Shown here: positions 44,790-54,235 of the stretch, piece by piece
Position numbering within the stretch: the first letter of the stretch is position 1
Layout: every line of letters begins with the position of its first letter
DNA from: CANLBN01 sp965230205
Lineage (GTDB): Bacteria > Pseudomonadota > Gammaproteobacteria > Pseudomonadales > Cellvibrionaceae
Assembly (NCBI GenBank): GCA_965230205.1
Contig: OZ245996.1
Location: 3,100,001-3,164,000, forward strand
Direction of reading: 5' to 3'
DNA length: 64,000 nt
Translations under genes and position numbers: made by a program
The notes under the pieces: generated by a model
Databases searched by the model: none
Seen by the model: only the letters and a program-made list of their open reading frames with translations
What the model was told of the DNA's origin: nothing

Positions 44790-45665
44790 ATGACAGCAAC
44801 GACTGAACAAGAGAACCTCGATCAAACGGCGGCAAGTGACGATATATCTGAACCTGCTGTCTCGGAATCCGCTTCTCCCGCACAGGATGAGATGCCCTTT
44901 GCCTATGTTAATGGTGAGGCCTACACTGATTTACCTAAAGATCTCTATATTCCCCCCGATGCATTGGAAATCATCCTAGAGGCTTTTGAAGGTCCTTTAG
45001 ATTTGCTGCTGTATTTAATTCGACGCCAGAATATCGATATTCTGGAAATTAATGTTTCTGCAATTACTCATCAATATGTGGCATATGTTGAATTAATGGA
45101 TGCGATGCAGTTTGAGCTGGCAGCAGAGTATCTAGTCATGGCTGCGATGCTGGCGGAAATAAAATCCAGAATGTTACTGCCAAGAAATCAGGAAGAAGAT
45201 GAAGAGGAAGAAGATCCACGTGCTGCCCTGATTCGACGTTTACAGGAATATGAACGCTTTAAGCAAGCCGCAGAAGATGTTAACGAATTGCCTCGTATGC
45301 ACCGGGATATCTTTGTTGCTTCTGCTCAAGCACCGGATAGAAATTTAACCCGTCCTGATCCCGAAGTCGATCTGAAAGAAATTTTAGTGGCGTTATCTGA
45401 AGTATTGCGCCGGGCTGATATGTTTGAAAGCCATCAGATTGAGAGGGAAGTATTGTCCACTCGACAACGGATGACACAGGTACTTGAAGTGTTAAGCGAT
45501 AAGCAAACATTCGTTCCCTTTGTCAGCCTGTTTAAAGTAGAAGAGGGGCGTATGGGGGTGATCGTGACATTTATGGCAGTGATGGAGCTGATCAAGGAAT
45601 CTTTGATTGATATTGTACAAAACGAGTCTTTTGGTGCGATTCACGTTAAGGCAAAAACAGAATAA
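44790..45665 (+). CDS. scpA: Segregation and condensation protein A
   Basis: ScpA, the kleisin of the bacterial Smc-ScpAB condensin. The 291-residue protein has an N-terminal acidic extension of about 60 residues, then the family core EAFEGPLDLLLYLIRRQNID, FELAAEYLVMAAMLAEIKSR and the C-terminal winged helix (TFMAVMELIKESLIDIVQ). Gammaproteobacteria with ScpAB but MksBEF or MukBEF variation exist; no smc gene is in this window. It is followed by scpB after 90 bases. Confidence 0.95.
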   Translation: MTATTEQENLDQTAASDDISEPAVSESASPAQDEMPFAYVNGEAYTDLPKDLYIPPDALEIILEAFEGPLDLLLYLIRRQNIDILEINVSAITHQYVAYVELMDAMQFELAAEYLVMAAMLAEIKSRMLLPRNQEEDEEEEDPRAALIRRLQEYERFKQAAEDVNELPRMHRDIFVASAQAPDRNLTRPDPEVDLKEILVALSEVLRRADMFESHQIEREVLSTRQRMTQVLEVLSDKQTFVPFVSLFKVEEGRMGVIVTFMAVMELIKESLIDIVQNESFGAIHVKAKTE

Positions 45666-45755
45666 TACCCATTAAGTGCTGCATTAGCTCGGCATATTTT
45701 GCAAAAAGTGCTGGTCAATAATGGGTCAATTAATTTAATTAGTTAGAAAGTGATT

Positions 45756-46583
45756 ATGGAACAAGAACAACTGAAATGTATCATTGAAAGTGCGCTGATG
45801 GCTTATGGTCAGCCATTGACTGTAGAAAAATTACAGTCCTTGTTTATCAACGATGATATAGAAAGTGAGGAACAGGCTGTTCCCGAAAAAGCAAATATTC
45901 AAGAAGCCTTAGAGGCTATCCAACAAAACTGTGAAGGCCGCGGTTTTGAATTAAAAAAAGTCAGTAGCGGTTGGCGTTTTCAAGTACGAGCCGATATGGC
46001 GCAATGGGTTAATCGGCTCTGGGATGAAAAACCGCAACGTTATTCACGCGCATTATTAGAAACGCTGTCTATTATTGCTTATCGCCAGCCAATCACGCGT
46101 GGTGATATTGAAGAAATTCGTGGTGTTGCAGTCAGTTCTCATATTATCAAAACATTAACTGAGCGAGAGTGGGTTAAAGTTGTTGGTCATCGAGATGTTC
46201 CTGGTAGGCCTTCGTTATTTGCGACAACACGACAATTCCTTGATTATTTTAATTTGGAAAGTCTGGATGAATTGCCTTCACTACGAGAGTTGGCTGATAT
46301 CGATTCGCTAACGCCAGAGCTTGATTTACAGGCAGAGCCAGTGGAACCAGAAGCTAATGATGACAGTAGCGATGCTGACAAGCCAGAGCTATCAAATGCC
46401 GGTGAAGAAAGAGAAAATACTAACGAGCAAATGAGTGAGGAGTTAGATACTCTTATCGACAACGACAACGACAATGAAGTTGATATCGATGATTCATTTG
46501 AGGAAGGCGATGCCGTTGTTGGAGAAACTCATCTATCTAATGAAGCAGACGCAGAGAGTATTGATACTCTTCGTTCTGAATAG
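45756..46583 (+). CDS. scpB: Segregation and condensation protein B
   Basis: ScpB, the winged-helix kite subunit that dimerises and binds ScpA. The 275-residue protein has EQLKCIIESALMAYGQPLTV, the key QPITRGDIEEIRGVAVSSHI block and VVGHRDVPGRPSLFATTRQFL. A low-complexity acidic tail of about 80 residues (after residue 190, many Asp, Glu, Asn) extends beyond the usual core. ATG 45756 is chosen; GTG 45750 is two codons upstream. rluB follows after 12 bases. Confidence 0.94.
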   Translation: MEQEQLKCIIESALMAYGQPLTVEKLQSLFINDDIESEEQAVPEKANIQEALEAIQQNCEGRGFELKKVSSGWRFQVRADMAQWVNRLWDEKPQRYSRALLETLSIIAYRQPITRGDIEEIRGVAVSSHIIKTLTEREWVKVVGHRDVPGRPSLFATTRQFLDYFNLESLDELPSLRELADIDSLTPELDLQAEPVEPEANDDSSDADKPELSNAGEERENTNEQMSEELDTLIDNDNDNEVDIDDSFEEGDAVVGETHLSNEADAESIDTLRSE

Positions 46584-46595
46584 CTGCCCTAAAAT

Positions 46596-47525
46596 ATGAA
46601 AAAAACTAAAACTGGAGATAAATTGACTCCCAAAAAAACTAGACCTAAAAAAGTTGATAAGCAAAGTGTGCAGGACGTGGAAGTATCATCTCCTCAAGAT
46701 GAAAAGCTGCAAAAGGTACTGGCAAGAGCAGGAGTCGGGTCTCGACGAGAAATGGAGCGCTTTATTGAAAAGGGGCGTGTAACCGTTAATGGGCAGGTCG
46801 CTAGTCTTGGTGATCGAGTCCAGCTTACCGATCGCATTGAGGTTGATAAAAAGCGTATCCACCTTGTTACAGCTGATGAGCAAAGTATAAAAGTTCTTCT
46901 TTATAATAAGCCTGAAGGTCAAATTTGTACGCGCTCTGACCCTGAAGGTCGCCCAACAGTATTTGATAATTTACCACGCTTAAATGGCGAGCGTTGGATT
47001 GCTGTTGGAAGGCTCGATTTCAATACCAGTGGCTTACTTTTGTTTACAACGGATGGTGAGCTGGCAAATCGTTTAATGCATCCGTCATCAACAATTGACC
47101 GTGAATATTTAATACGGATACAAGGCAATGTTGATGAAGATATGAAAACCCGTTTATTAGAGGGTGTGATGCTTGAAGACGGCGTTGCGCGTTTTACTGA
47201 CATTGTTGACGGTGCTGGCTCTGGACAAAATCATTGGTTTTATTGTGTCGTTATGGAAGGTCGCAATCGTGAAGTACGGCGTTTGTGGGAGTCTCAAGGT
47301 GTTAAAGTCAGCAGGCTTAAACGTGTTCGCTTTGGAAACATTTTTATTCCTTCCCATGTCCGTGTTGGCCAGTGGACCGAACTTAATGCTAAGGAAATCA
47401 AAGATCTGTGCCTTACCGCAGGCGTAGAGGTGACTGGGAAAACCCCGCCACCAAGCCAAGCGCAAAAAGCTGCTCAAGAACGCCACCAGCGAAAACTACG
47501 AGCAGGGAAGTCACGACGAAAATAA
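46596..47525 (+). CDS. rluB: 23S rRNA pseudouridine(2605) synthase
   Basis: A 309-residue RsuA-family pseudouridine synthase. A basic N-terminal tail precedes the S4 RNA-binding domain (KLQKVLARAGVGSRREMERF), then the catalytic domain with the aspartate in VGRLDFNTSGLLLFTTDGEL and VMEGRNREVRRLWESQG. The tail is Lys/Arg-rich. Its place directly behind scpB is the normal one for rluB and supports the name over RluE or RluF. Confidence 0.93.
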   Translation: MKKTKTGDKLTPKKTRPKKVDKQSVQDVEVSSPQDEKLQKVLARAGVGSRREMERFIEKGRVTVNGQVASLGDRVQLTDRIEVDKKRIHLVTADEQSIKVLLYNKPEGQICTRSDPEGRPTVFDNLPRLNGERWIAVGRLDFNTSGLLLFTTDGELANRLMHPSSTIDREYLIRIQGNVDEDMKTRLLEGVMLEDGVARFTDIVDGAGSGQNHWFYCVVMEGRNREVRRLWESQGVKVSRLKRVRFGNIFIPSHVRVGQWTELNAKEIKDLCLTAGVEVTGKTPPPSQAQKAAQERHQRKLRAGKSRRK

Positions 47526-47544
47526 AAACATAAGGAGTCTGGTG

Positions 47545-47877
47545 CTATTGACCTCGTTCCGTTTTTTGAAGAGGGTGGAGTACTTCGATCTGAATACTAT
47601 CGGCTTGAATCATGGATATTAGATGCTGAAAACTGTTTTTATCAGCAACGGCAGCGTTTGAATCGTGAGCCTGCTGCTCAGTCTCCCAATAGTAGATCGC
47701 GACCCATTCTTTATTGGTACGCTGATACAAGCTTTCTTCTAAAAAGCCGGGAAGTTGCTGAACGTCTTGGCTTAAATCACCCATTGCCTGAATCATTTCC
47801 GAAGTTTCAATATCTTCATTCGCTAGCCAAGTAACGATTTCACATACTGGCGTAGCTGCTGTTTCAATACTCATCAT
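47545..47877 (-). CDS. Small putative dimeric alpha/beta-barrel protein
   Basis: A 110-residue protein with the secondary-structure rhythm of antibiotic-biosynthesis-monooxygenase-like barrels: a strand (CEIVTWLANED), a helix, VQQLPGFLEESLYQR followed by WVAIYYWETEQQAHD, then a helix and a last strand. The phrase about gradual decline from PGF to strand-W-helix is typical of such proteins, but no catalytic residues can be named. It is convergent with rluB, 19 bases apart. Function unknown. Confidence 0.6.
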   Translation of the reverse strand: MMSIETAATPVCEIVTWLANEDIETSEMIQAMGDLSQDVQQLPGFLEESLYQRTNKEWVAIYYWETEQQAHDSNAAVADKNSFQHLISMIQADSIQIEVLHPLQKTERGQ

Positions 47878-47901
47878 TCTTACCTTAATAATTTAAATTA
47901 G

Positions 47902-48072
47902 TTAAACCCGGATTATGCACTGGAATCACGGAAGTCTACGCAAGCTCTTGACGCACCTGGCAAATTTGGAAATCGCTCACTACCAATAAGGTAGCCACGC
48001 TTTTTCCAAATCCACCAGTCACATCAATATCTTGCGCATCTTTTCCGCGCCCAATGCATAATCCGGGTTAAA
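47902..48072. repeat. 171-bp imperfect palindromic element
   Basis: The ends are 22-base inverted repeats matching at 20 positions: TTAAACCCGGATTATGCACT... at 47902 and its inverse ending at 48072 (...ATAATCCGGGTTAAA). The symmetry continues inward: a less perfect pair near 47939-47960 and its mirror, then ATTTGGAAA with TTTCCAAAT, and finally CTACC-AATAA-GGTAG at the centre. The whole element could fold as one long hairpin. It has no coding frame. It looks like a small non-autonomous mobile or dispersed palindrome, but no second copy is in the window. Confidence 0.6.
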
Positions 48073-48148
48073 AACATAGGATAATTCATTTGCTTTTATC
48101 AATAATGCTATAAAATGGAATGATACTCTTTCTAAAAAGGAATGAATT

Positions 48149-49021
48149 GTGAATGACTTTAATGATGCAGATCTTTTTACCTGTATTGTTGAGAAGGGTT
48201 CTTTGGCCAAAGCAGCTGAAGTATTCGGGATAAGCCCATCTGTTGCCAGTAAGCGCTTGGCCAGATTGGAAGGACGGTTGGGGGTGCAATTACTAAATCG
48301 TACAACTCGCCAGCAATCTCTGACAGAGGTTGGGCGGTTCTTTTATGAGCGGGTATCAATTTTACAAAATGACTGGGTGAGCATAGTAGAAGAGGCTAAG
48401 AGTATCCAGAAGAGCCCTCGGGGTACTCTGCGAATAGCTACACCACAGCCAATTGCCAGTCGCTTTTTAATGCCATTATTAGCAGAATTTAGGAGGCGTT
48501 ATCCAGGTGTTGAGCTGGATATTTTACATCGTTCAATTAATTCTCTCCCAAGTTCAGATGCAGATGTTTCTATTAGTCGAGTGCTTGATCAATATGATTC
48601 GGCAACTATGATTGCTGCACCATTTTATCATTATCACAATTCTTTATTTGCTTCGCCTCATTATCTCTCTCAGCAGAATCCACTTAAGGTACTCGGTGAT
48701 TTATCTCATAGTGATTGTTTGGCTTATGGCTCTACTGCGATTGATACTGAGTGGCATTTTAATAAGGGCATTATTAAACCCAACACCATTTTTAAGACAG
48801 ACAATACGGAAGTACTGATCAGCGCAGCGGTTAACCATATGGGTATTATTTATGTTCCTGAAGTTATGGTGACTATGGAGCTGCAAAGAGGGACATTAGT
48901 ACCGGTATTGCCTAGCCTGAAAAGCCAGCAATACACGACAGTAGCTTACTATTCTAAAATGGATTTCACACCAACAAAAATAAAACTATTGATTGATTTG
49001 CTGAAAAACTTTTATCAATAA
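48149..49021 (+). CDS. LysR-family transcriptional regulator
   Basis: A 290-residue LysR protein starting at GTG 48149 (MNDFNDADLFTCIVEKGSLA), with helix-turn-helix ISPSVASKRLARLEGRLGVQ and LNRTTRQQSLTEVGRFFYER. The sequence belongs to the large AaeR/DmlR-like group. Its effector domain spans about residues 90-290. No divergent partner gene is present; the upstream neighbour is the palindromic element and a convergent-side small gene. Targets are unknown. Confidence 0.85.
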   Translation: MNDFNDADLFTCIVEKGSLAKAAEVFGISPSVASKRLARLEGRLGVQLLNRTTRQQSLTEVGRFFYERVSILQNDWVSIVEEAKSIQKSPRGTLRIATPQPIASRFLMPLLAEFRRRYPGVELDILHRSINSLPSSDADVSISRVLDQYDSATMIAAPFYHYHNSLFASPHYLSQQNPLKVLGDLSHSDCLAYGSTAIDTEWHFNKGIIKPNTIFKTDNTEVLISAAVNHMGIIYVPEVMVTMELQRGTLVPVLPSLKSQQYTTVAYYSKMDFTPTKIKLLIDLLKNFYQ

Positions 49022-49066
49022 ATAGTTTTATGATGAGTATTGTTAATTAAAGGAAATTTTAGGGTG

Positions 49067-50662
49067 TTATCCCTGTTTTTCTCTTTTGGTGATGAAGAAC
49101 TGCTGAGCCATTTCTTGTAAGCTTTCGGATAAGTTAATGACTTCAGACCCGACAGATTCATTTTCAGCTGCGCTAGCCGAAATGTTTTCAGATAAACTGG
49201 ATACGGTAGTTATATTACAATTAATTTCTTCAGCGACAGAGCTTTGTTGTTCTACAGCCGTAGCAATTTGATGGCTCATGTCAGTAATACTGCTAATGGA
49301 GTTGGTGACATGCTGAATCGATTCTGCAGTACTTTTAGCTTGTTCTACGCTGTGTTGCGCTTGAGATTCTGCTTGCTTCATACTTTTTACAGCAGCACGA
49401 GAACCGCTTTGTAATTTTTCGATCATTGTTGTAATTTCTTCTGTCGATTCATGAGTGCGAGTAGCTAAGGTTCTCACTTCATCTGCAACAACAGCAAATC
49501 CTCGTCCTTGTTCGCCAGCTCGTGCGGCTTCAATGGCAGCATTCAATGCAAGTAAGTTAGTTTGCTCTGCGACAGAACGAATGACTTCTAAAATACTATT
49601 GATCCCTTCACTGTCTTGTTCTAACTGAGTAATAACTTCAGAAGCGTTGTCGATTTCATTGGCCAGACTCGTAATTGTTGAGGCAGTATCAGTGACTAAA
49701 CGTGCACCTTCATCGGCGGCTTTTTGGGCATTATTAGCAGAATCCGCAGTCATATTTGCATTGTTTGCAACTTCTTGAATACTGGCGCTCATTTCATTGA
49801 TGGCTGTTGCAACCTGATAGGTTTGCATATGCATATCAGACACATGTTTATTGCTTTCTCGTACAGAACCCATCAAATTTTGACATTTATTAGTTATATT
49901 TTCTGAGTCATCAGCAATACGCCCAATAAGACCACCCGTTTCTGTGCCCAATACCTTCATCGCTAAAAGTAGTTGTCCGGCTTCATCATTTCGCCCTGTA
50001 TAGACATGCATTGCCAGTGGGTCATCGGAAATACTTTTTGCTTTGTCGAGAGCTTTTTGCATGGGTTGCCATAACCACCATAAAACAGAACAGCTAATAA
50101 GCCCGCTTACCACAGGATAGACAAGCAAGGTTTTAATAGGGGTGGATGTTAGAACGGCTACTCCTAATGTTGCCAGTACTAATGTCAATATTACAGCCCC
50201 CATCATTTTATAAATCATTGGCACTGGAGGACGTTTTAAGAAGGAGGCGATATTCCCTTCTTTTAGGCTAGCATAGAGTTTTTCTGCGCGGTCTACCCAC
50301 TTTCGATCAGGTTGTACACGTACGGATTGAATTTCTTCTGTTTGCCCATCTTTTTGAATCGGTGTTGCGTAGGCATCTACCCAATAGTAATCACCGTTCT
50401 TACAGCGATTTTTGACGACGCCCATCCAAGAACGCCCATCCTTTAAATTATCCCACATCATTTTGAATGCTTCTTGGGGCATATCTGGGTGTCTAACTAA
50501 ATTATGCGCTTGGCCTTGTAACTCTTCTAAGGTAAAACCTGCTATATCAGCGAATGCCGGGTTGGCATATTTGATGACACCTTTAGGGTCGGTCATGGAA
50601 AGTAAATTAGCTGAGGATGAATAGTTTTTTTCGGTTTTAGTGACAGGTAAATTTTCGCGCAT
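49067..50662 (-). CDS. Aer-like PAS methyl-accepting chemotaxis protein
   Basis: A 531-residue chemoreceptor. An N-terminal PAS domain (residues about 10-125, with GVIKYANPAFADIAGFTLEE and RHPDMPQEAFKMMWDNLKDG) precedes a pair of membrane helices (about 150-200) without a periplasmic sensor, then a short HAMP-like segment and the MCP signalling domain. The highly conserved hairpin tip is AIEAARAGEQGRGFAVVADE. This is the layout of Aer, which senses redox through FAD in PAS. No CheW-binding pentapeptide or adaptor gene is seen nearby. Confidence 0.9.
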   Translation of the reverse strand: MRENLPVTKTEKNYSSSANLLSMTDPKGVIKYANPAFADIAGFTLEELQGQAHNLVRHPDMPQEAFKMMWDNLKDGRSWMGVVKNRCKNGDYYWVDAYATPIQKDGQTEEIQSVRVQPDRKWVDRAEKLYASLKEGNIASFLKRPPVPMIYKMMGAVILTLVLATLGVAVLTSTPIKTLLVYPVVSGLISCSVLWWLWQPMQKALDKAKSISDDPLAMHVYTGRNDEAGQLLLAMKVLGTETGGLIGRIADDSENITNKCQNLMGSVRESNKHVSDMHMQTYQVATAINEMSASIQEVANNANMTADSANNAQKAADEGARLVTDTASTITSLANEIDNASEVITQLEQDSEGINSILEVIRSVAEQTNLLALNAAIEAARAGEQGRGFAVVADEVRTLATRTHESTEEITTMIEKLQSGSRAAVKSMKQAESQAQHSVEQAKSTAESIQHVTNSISSITDMSHQIATAVEQQSSVAEEINCNITTVSSLSENISASAAENESVGSEVINLSESLQEMAQQFFITKREKQG

Positions 50663-50951
50663 GATTCAGAAGCTCTCTTTGTTCTTGGTTGTTTTTGGAT
50701 TTAGTTGTCAGCTAATATTTTTAGATTAAATGAGGTATACATAAACGTTGTCATTTAAAGTATATAAAAGAACTATTGATTAGTTATATTTTTTAAGAAT
50801 AAGGGATGTATGAAAAGCAATAATTCGCGACATTTTATGAGGCTGATTGAGTATTGAGGAATTATTACGGGAAAATTTATAGCGTATAGTTCTATGAGGT
50901 TAAGATTGGAACGTGGTTTTTTAACAGGGAGCAGTGCTATTAAGTAAGGTA

Positions 50952-53846
50952 TCAGTTTATAAGGTGTGGCATATGAATATGGTAACCTTGCACAAAGTCA
51001 ACACCTAATTTTTTAAGCTCTACCAGAATCTCTTCATTCTCAACAAATTCCGCTGTTACATCAATCCCCATCATATGGGATACTTCAATGATTGATTTGA
51101 CCATGGCATGATCTATAGGGTCAGACGTTATGTCTTGAATAAAGCTACCATCTATTTTTAATGATTTGACGGGCAACATTTTTAGATAAGAATAAGATGA
51201 AAACCCTGAGCCAAAATCATCTAATGAAAACTGAAAACCCATTTTAGTCATTTTTTTCAGGAAGGTACTGGTTTGAGCCAAATTCGATATTGCCGCACTT
51301 TCTGTAATCTCAAAACACACTTTTTCTTTTGGAATATAATATTTTTCGAATAACTCAATTAGATGTTCGCTAAATCGACTATTACTGATTGTACGTCCGC
51401 TAAGGTTAATGTTAGCTTGGTAGAGATTATTAAGTGATTCTGGATTTTTATTTAACCAGGACAAAAAGGCTTCAGTTACCCAAAAGTCCAATTGCTCAAT
51501 TCTATCGAAGCGTTCAGCTGCCGGTAAAAAACTTCCCGGTAGCAAGAGTTTACTTTCCAATGGCAAGCGAACTAATATTTCGTATTGATCTCCTTCTACG
51601 GTTTGGCTAATTGACTGAATATTTTGTTTATATAAAAGTAGGGTGTCATTATTGATGGCTTCACGAAGGCTGTTTGCTAAATGCATCTCGGTTTGCCTTG
51701 ATGAAATATCTTCGTTGTCATTTTCATAAACATAAACGTGATTTCTGCCTGCGTCTTTTGCCGCATAGCAAGCGGTATCTGCAAGGCTTAATAAGTCTTC
51801 GGCACTGATATTCTGGTTAATGACAGGAACAATACCTATGCTAATGCCAATAGAGAATATTTTCTTATTCCAGGAAAAGCGGTAATCGGCCACTTCCTGA
51901 CGAAGTCTGTTGGCTATTTCTTCAGCTCGATTAATGGAACATTCTCTTAGCAGTATGACGAATTCGTCACCGCCTAAACGAGCTAACGAATCTATATCTC
52001 TGATGTGAGTACTGAACAATGCTGCCATTTGTTTGAGTAATTCATCCCCGGCAGAGTGTCCGCAGGTGTCATTCACAATTTTAAATTGATCTAAATCCAT
52101 GAATAGTAATGAATGCTTTAATTCATTCGTACGAGAAGAAACAATTGCGTCATGTAGGCTTTGTTGAAAGACCAAGCGATTCTTTAAGCCAGTTAATAAA
52201 TCATGATTGGCGATATAATTAAGTTTATTTTCATTGGTTTTTTTCTCTGTGATATCAACAATCGATGCGTCAATATATTTTCCTAAGCGCTTGTCTTCTA
52301 TTACTTTGGCATAAATAGCCCCCCAAAATTCCTCACCTTTAAAATTATGGCAAAGCGTTTCGAAGCCAAATACATGGTCATTATTCCTTAAGAGTGTTGA
52401 TAATCTTTCTTTATCCTCATCGGTAAAAGGGATAAACCCTGACAAGTTTCCCATGTCTTCAAAAAAGGCTGGTTTTTTGGAAATGCACATTAAGTTTTCA
52501 AAAGCAGGATTGCATGTCAATATTTTCCCATCGCAAGTGAATCTAAACATACCTTCTAAAGAGGTTTCATAAATAGAACGATATTTTTCAAGGTTGGCAA
52601 TAGCAGTTTTTTGAGCTGATTCTTTTTCATTACGTTCACGCTTGATTCGATCAGCTAAAGCAAAACTTAATAATACTATGCTAAGTGTCGCTCCTATATG
52701 AATGGCGTATTCAGAAAGGTTATTTCTTGGGATTAGACCAGCTTTCCCAATAGCAAATGCTGCTGCAGAAATAACAAAAATACCGAAAGCTGAAGTATAA
52801 AAATAAGCTTGCTTATACCGTTTGAGAACTAAAATCATGCCTGCTAAATAACTGATGGAGGGGGACAGGACAACATTAGCCGCAGTGATTAATATCAAGA
52901 TCTCATAAGGTATAAATAAACTCGATATTGCGAGAATATAGCCCATTACAGAACAGTATTTTAAAATTCTCCCTAAAGCGGGTCTTGTGATCTCAAGAGA
53001 AAGAAAACTTCTTGAGAATAAGCATAGATTTGCCAGTGAAAAATTTGATATGACGGTGAGGCTAATATCATTCCACCCTGGTGAATTTGGCCAAAAATAA
53101 TAATAGGCGAATCCCGTGACGATTGCTTCCACCAAGGCATAACCAAATAGCGTTAAGGATAAGTAAAAATAGCTTACATCTTTCAAACTGAAGAATAAGA
53201 AGAAGTTATATACAGCAAGTATTAAAACAATCCCAATGAGTAAACCAACAAGCAGAGATTGATTTTGACTGTGGTTGACTAGCCCTTCCTGGGACCAAAG
53301 TCTGATAGGGAACTGGTTTGAAGATGAGGTGGATATGTGAACAATAGCCGTGATTGATTGATCGCTATCGATACTTATAGGAAAGATAAAATTGGGGTGC
53401 AGAATCGGCCTTTCAGAGAAAAGTAATTTGTCTCCAGTGGTTTGTTTTTGGATTAATTCTCTTGTCTGTGTGTCCAGTATATAGAGCTCTATATTGTCGA
53501 GTAAACCATAGGCAATTTCGACAAAGATATCGATTTCAGAGCTTAAATCATTTTTTAGAGGCAAACCAATCCAGTAATCTTGATCTGAAAAGCCAAAATT
53601 GGGTGATAGGGCACTGGTAGATGGCGTTAGTTCAAGCTGGTCAAGGATATCATTGATGTTCTTTGACTCAGGGGCTAATGAAATTATATGGATATTAGGT
53701 GTTATTCCAGTGAATAATTGCTCAAGAGAATCTTCTGTGATCAGGTTTTTCTCTAAGCTATTTGCAGCATTCGACAAGAATACTAAAGCGAAGAAGCAAA
53801 TAGAAATGACTTTAGATTTAAGGACAATCACACTATAACCCTGCAT
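50952..53846 (-). CDS. 7TM sensor with PAS, GGDEF and EAL domains
   Basis: A 964-residue c-di-GMP enzyme. After a signal peptide (ISICFFALVFLSNAANS) comes a periplasmic 7TMR-DISMED2 domain (about 40-185, with FGFSDQDYWIGLPLKNDL), seven helices (about 195-400), a PAS domain, a GGDEF domain with an intact SRLGGDEF-like RLGGDEFVILLREC, and an EAL domain. The EAL motif reads EILVRL, but the metal and catalytic residues look intact: NINLSG, FEITES, LDDFGSGFSSYSYL, LKIDGSFI, AEFVEN and DFVQGYHI. Both activities are possible. The 7TM-DISM region suggests sensing of small ligands, perhaps carbohydrates. Confidence 0.9.
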   Translation of the reverse strand: MQGYSVIVLKSKVISICFFALVFLSNAANSLEKNLITEDSLEQLFTGITPNIHIISLAPESKNINDILDQLELTPSTSALSPNFGFSDQDYWIGLPLKNDLSSEIDIFVEIAYGLLDNIELYILDTQTRELIQKQTTGDKLLFSERPILHPNFIFPISIDSDQSITAIVHISTSSSNQFPIRLWSQEGLVNHSQNQSLLVGLLIGIVLILAVYNFFLFFSLKDVSYFYLSLTLFGYALVEAIVTGFAYYYFWPNSPGWNDISLTVISNFSLANLCLFSRSFLSLEITRPALGRILKYCSVMGYILAISSLFIPYEILILITAANVVLSPSISYLAGMILVLKRYKQAYFYTSAFGIFVISAAAFAIGKAGLIPRNNLSEYAIHIGATLSIVLLSFALADRIKRERNEKESAQKTAIANLEKYRSIYETSLEGMFRFTCDGKILTCNPAFENLMCISKKPAFFEDMGNLSGFIPFTDEDKERLSTLLRNNDHVFGFETLCHNFKGEEFWGAIYAKVIEDKRLGKYIDASIVDITEKKTNENKLNYIANHDLLTGLKNRLVFQQSLHDAIVSSRTNELKHSLLFMDLDQFKIVNDTCGHSAGDELLKQMAALFSTHIRDIDSLARLGGDEFVILLRECSINRAEEIANRLRQEVADYRFSWNKKIFSIGISIGIVPVINQNISAEDLLSLADTACYAAKDAGRNHVYVYENDNEDISSRQTEMHLANSLREAINNDTLLLYKQNIQSISQTVEGDQYEILVRLPLESKLLLPGSFLPAAERFDRIEQLDFWVTEAFLSWLNKNPESLNNLYQANINLSGRTISNSRFSEHLIELFEKYYIPKEKVCFEITESAAISNLAQTSTFLKKMTKMGFQFSLDDFGSGFSSYSYLKMLPVKSLKIDGSFIQDITSDPIDHAMVKSIIEVSHMMGIDVTAEFVENEEILVELKKLGVDFVQGYHIHMPHLIN

Positions 53847-54235
53847 AGATGATTGCTTCTGGTAGGCGTAGAAATGTGAGAATCCCTCTGAAATATGCGT
53901 GCTTCGGTGTTAGTCTTTGTCTTTATAGTGTTCAAATAAATATAGTAGCATTTGATCTAAATATCTATCTTATATAACGTATTAATTTATTAAAAAGAAA
54001 ACATTAGCAAGGCTGTTTTATCATTAAATGACAGTTATAAGAAGAATATTCCGTTATTATTAAATGAAGATTTTGACGACATTTTCTGTGTATAGTCTAC
54101 TAATGTATAAGGGATAAAATGCTTTTAGGTGTACAAATTATGCAACAATAATAGCCTAAAAGTGAATAATAAGAGAAAAGTAGTTGCTATTATTTTGCTT
54201 CTGATAGGTGATAATTAATTATTTTTGGAGTTTCG
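53847..54235. other. Non-coding gap between the GGDEF-EAL gene and the HAD gene
   Basis: About 389 AT-rich bases between divergent genes. No coding frame, strong hairpin or repeat was seen; it presumably carries promoters for both sides. Confidence 0.5.

Noticed and set aside
47902..48072. Possible integron attC site, because GTTAAAC at 47901-47907 fits the GTTRRRY core
   Set aside because: The opposite end does not give a matching RYYYAAC in the right orientation, the symmetry extends over 20 bases at the ends rather than the short paired boxes of attC, and no gene cassette or integrase is nearby.
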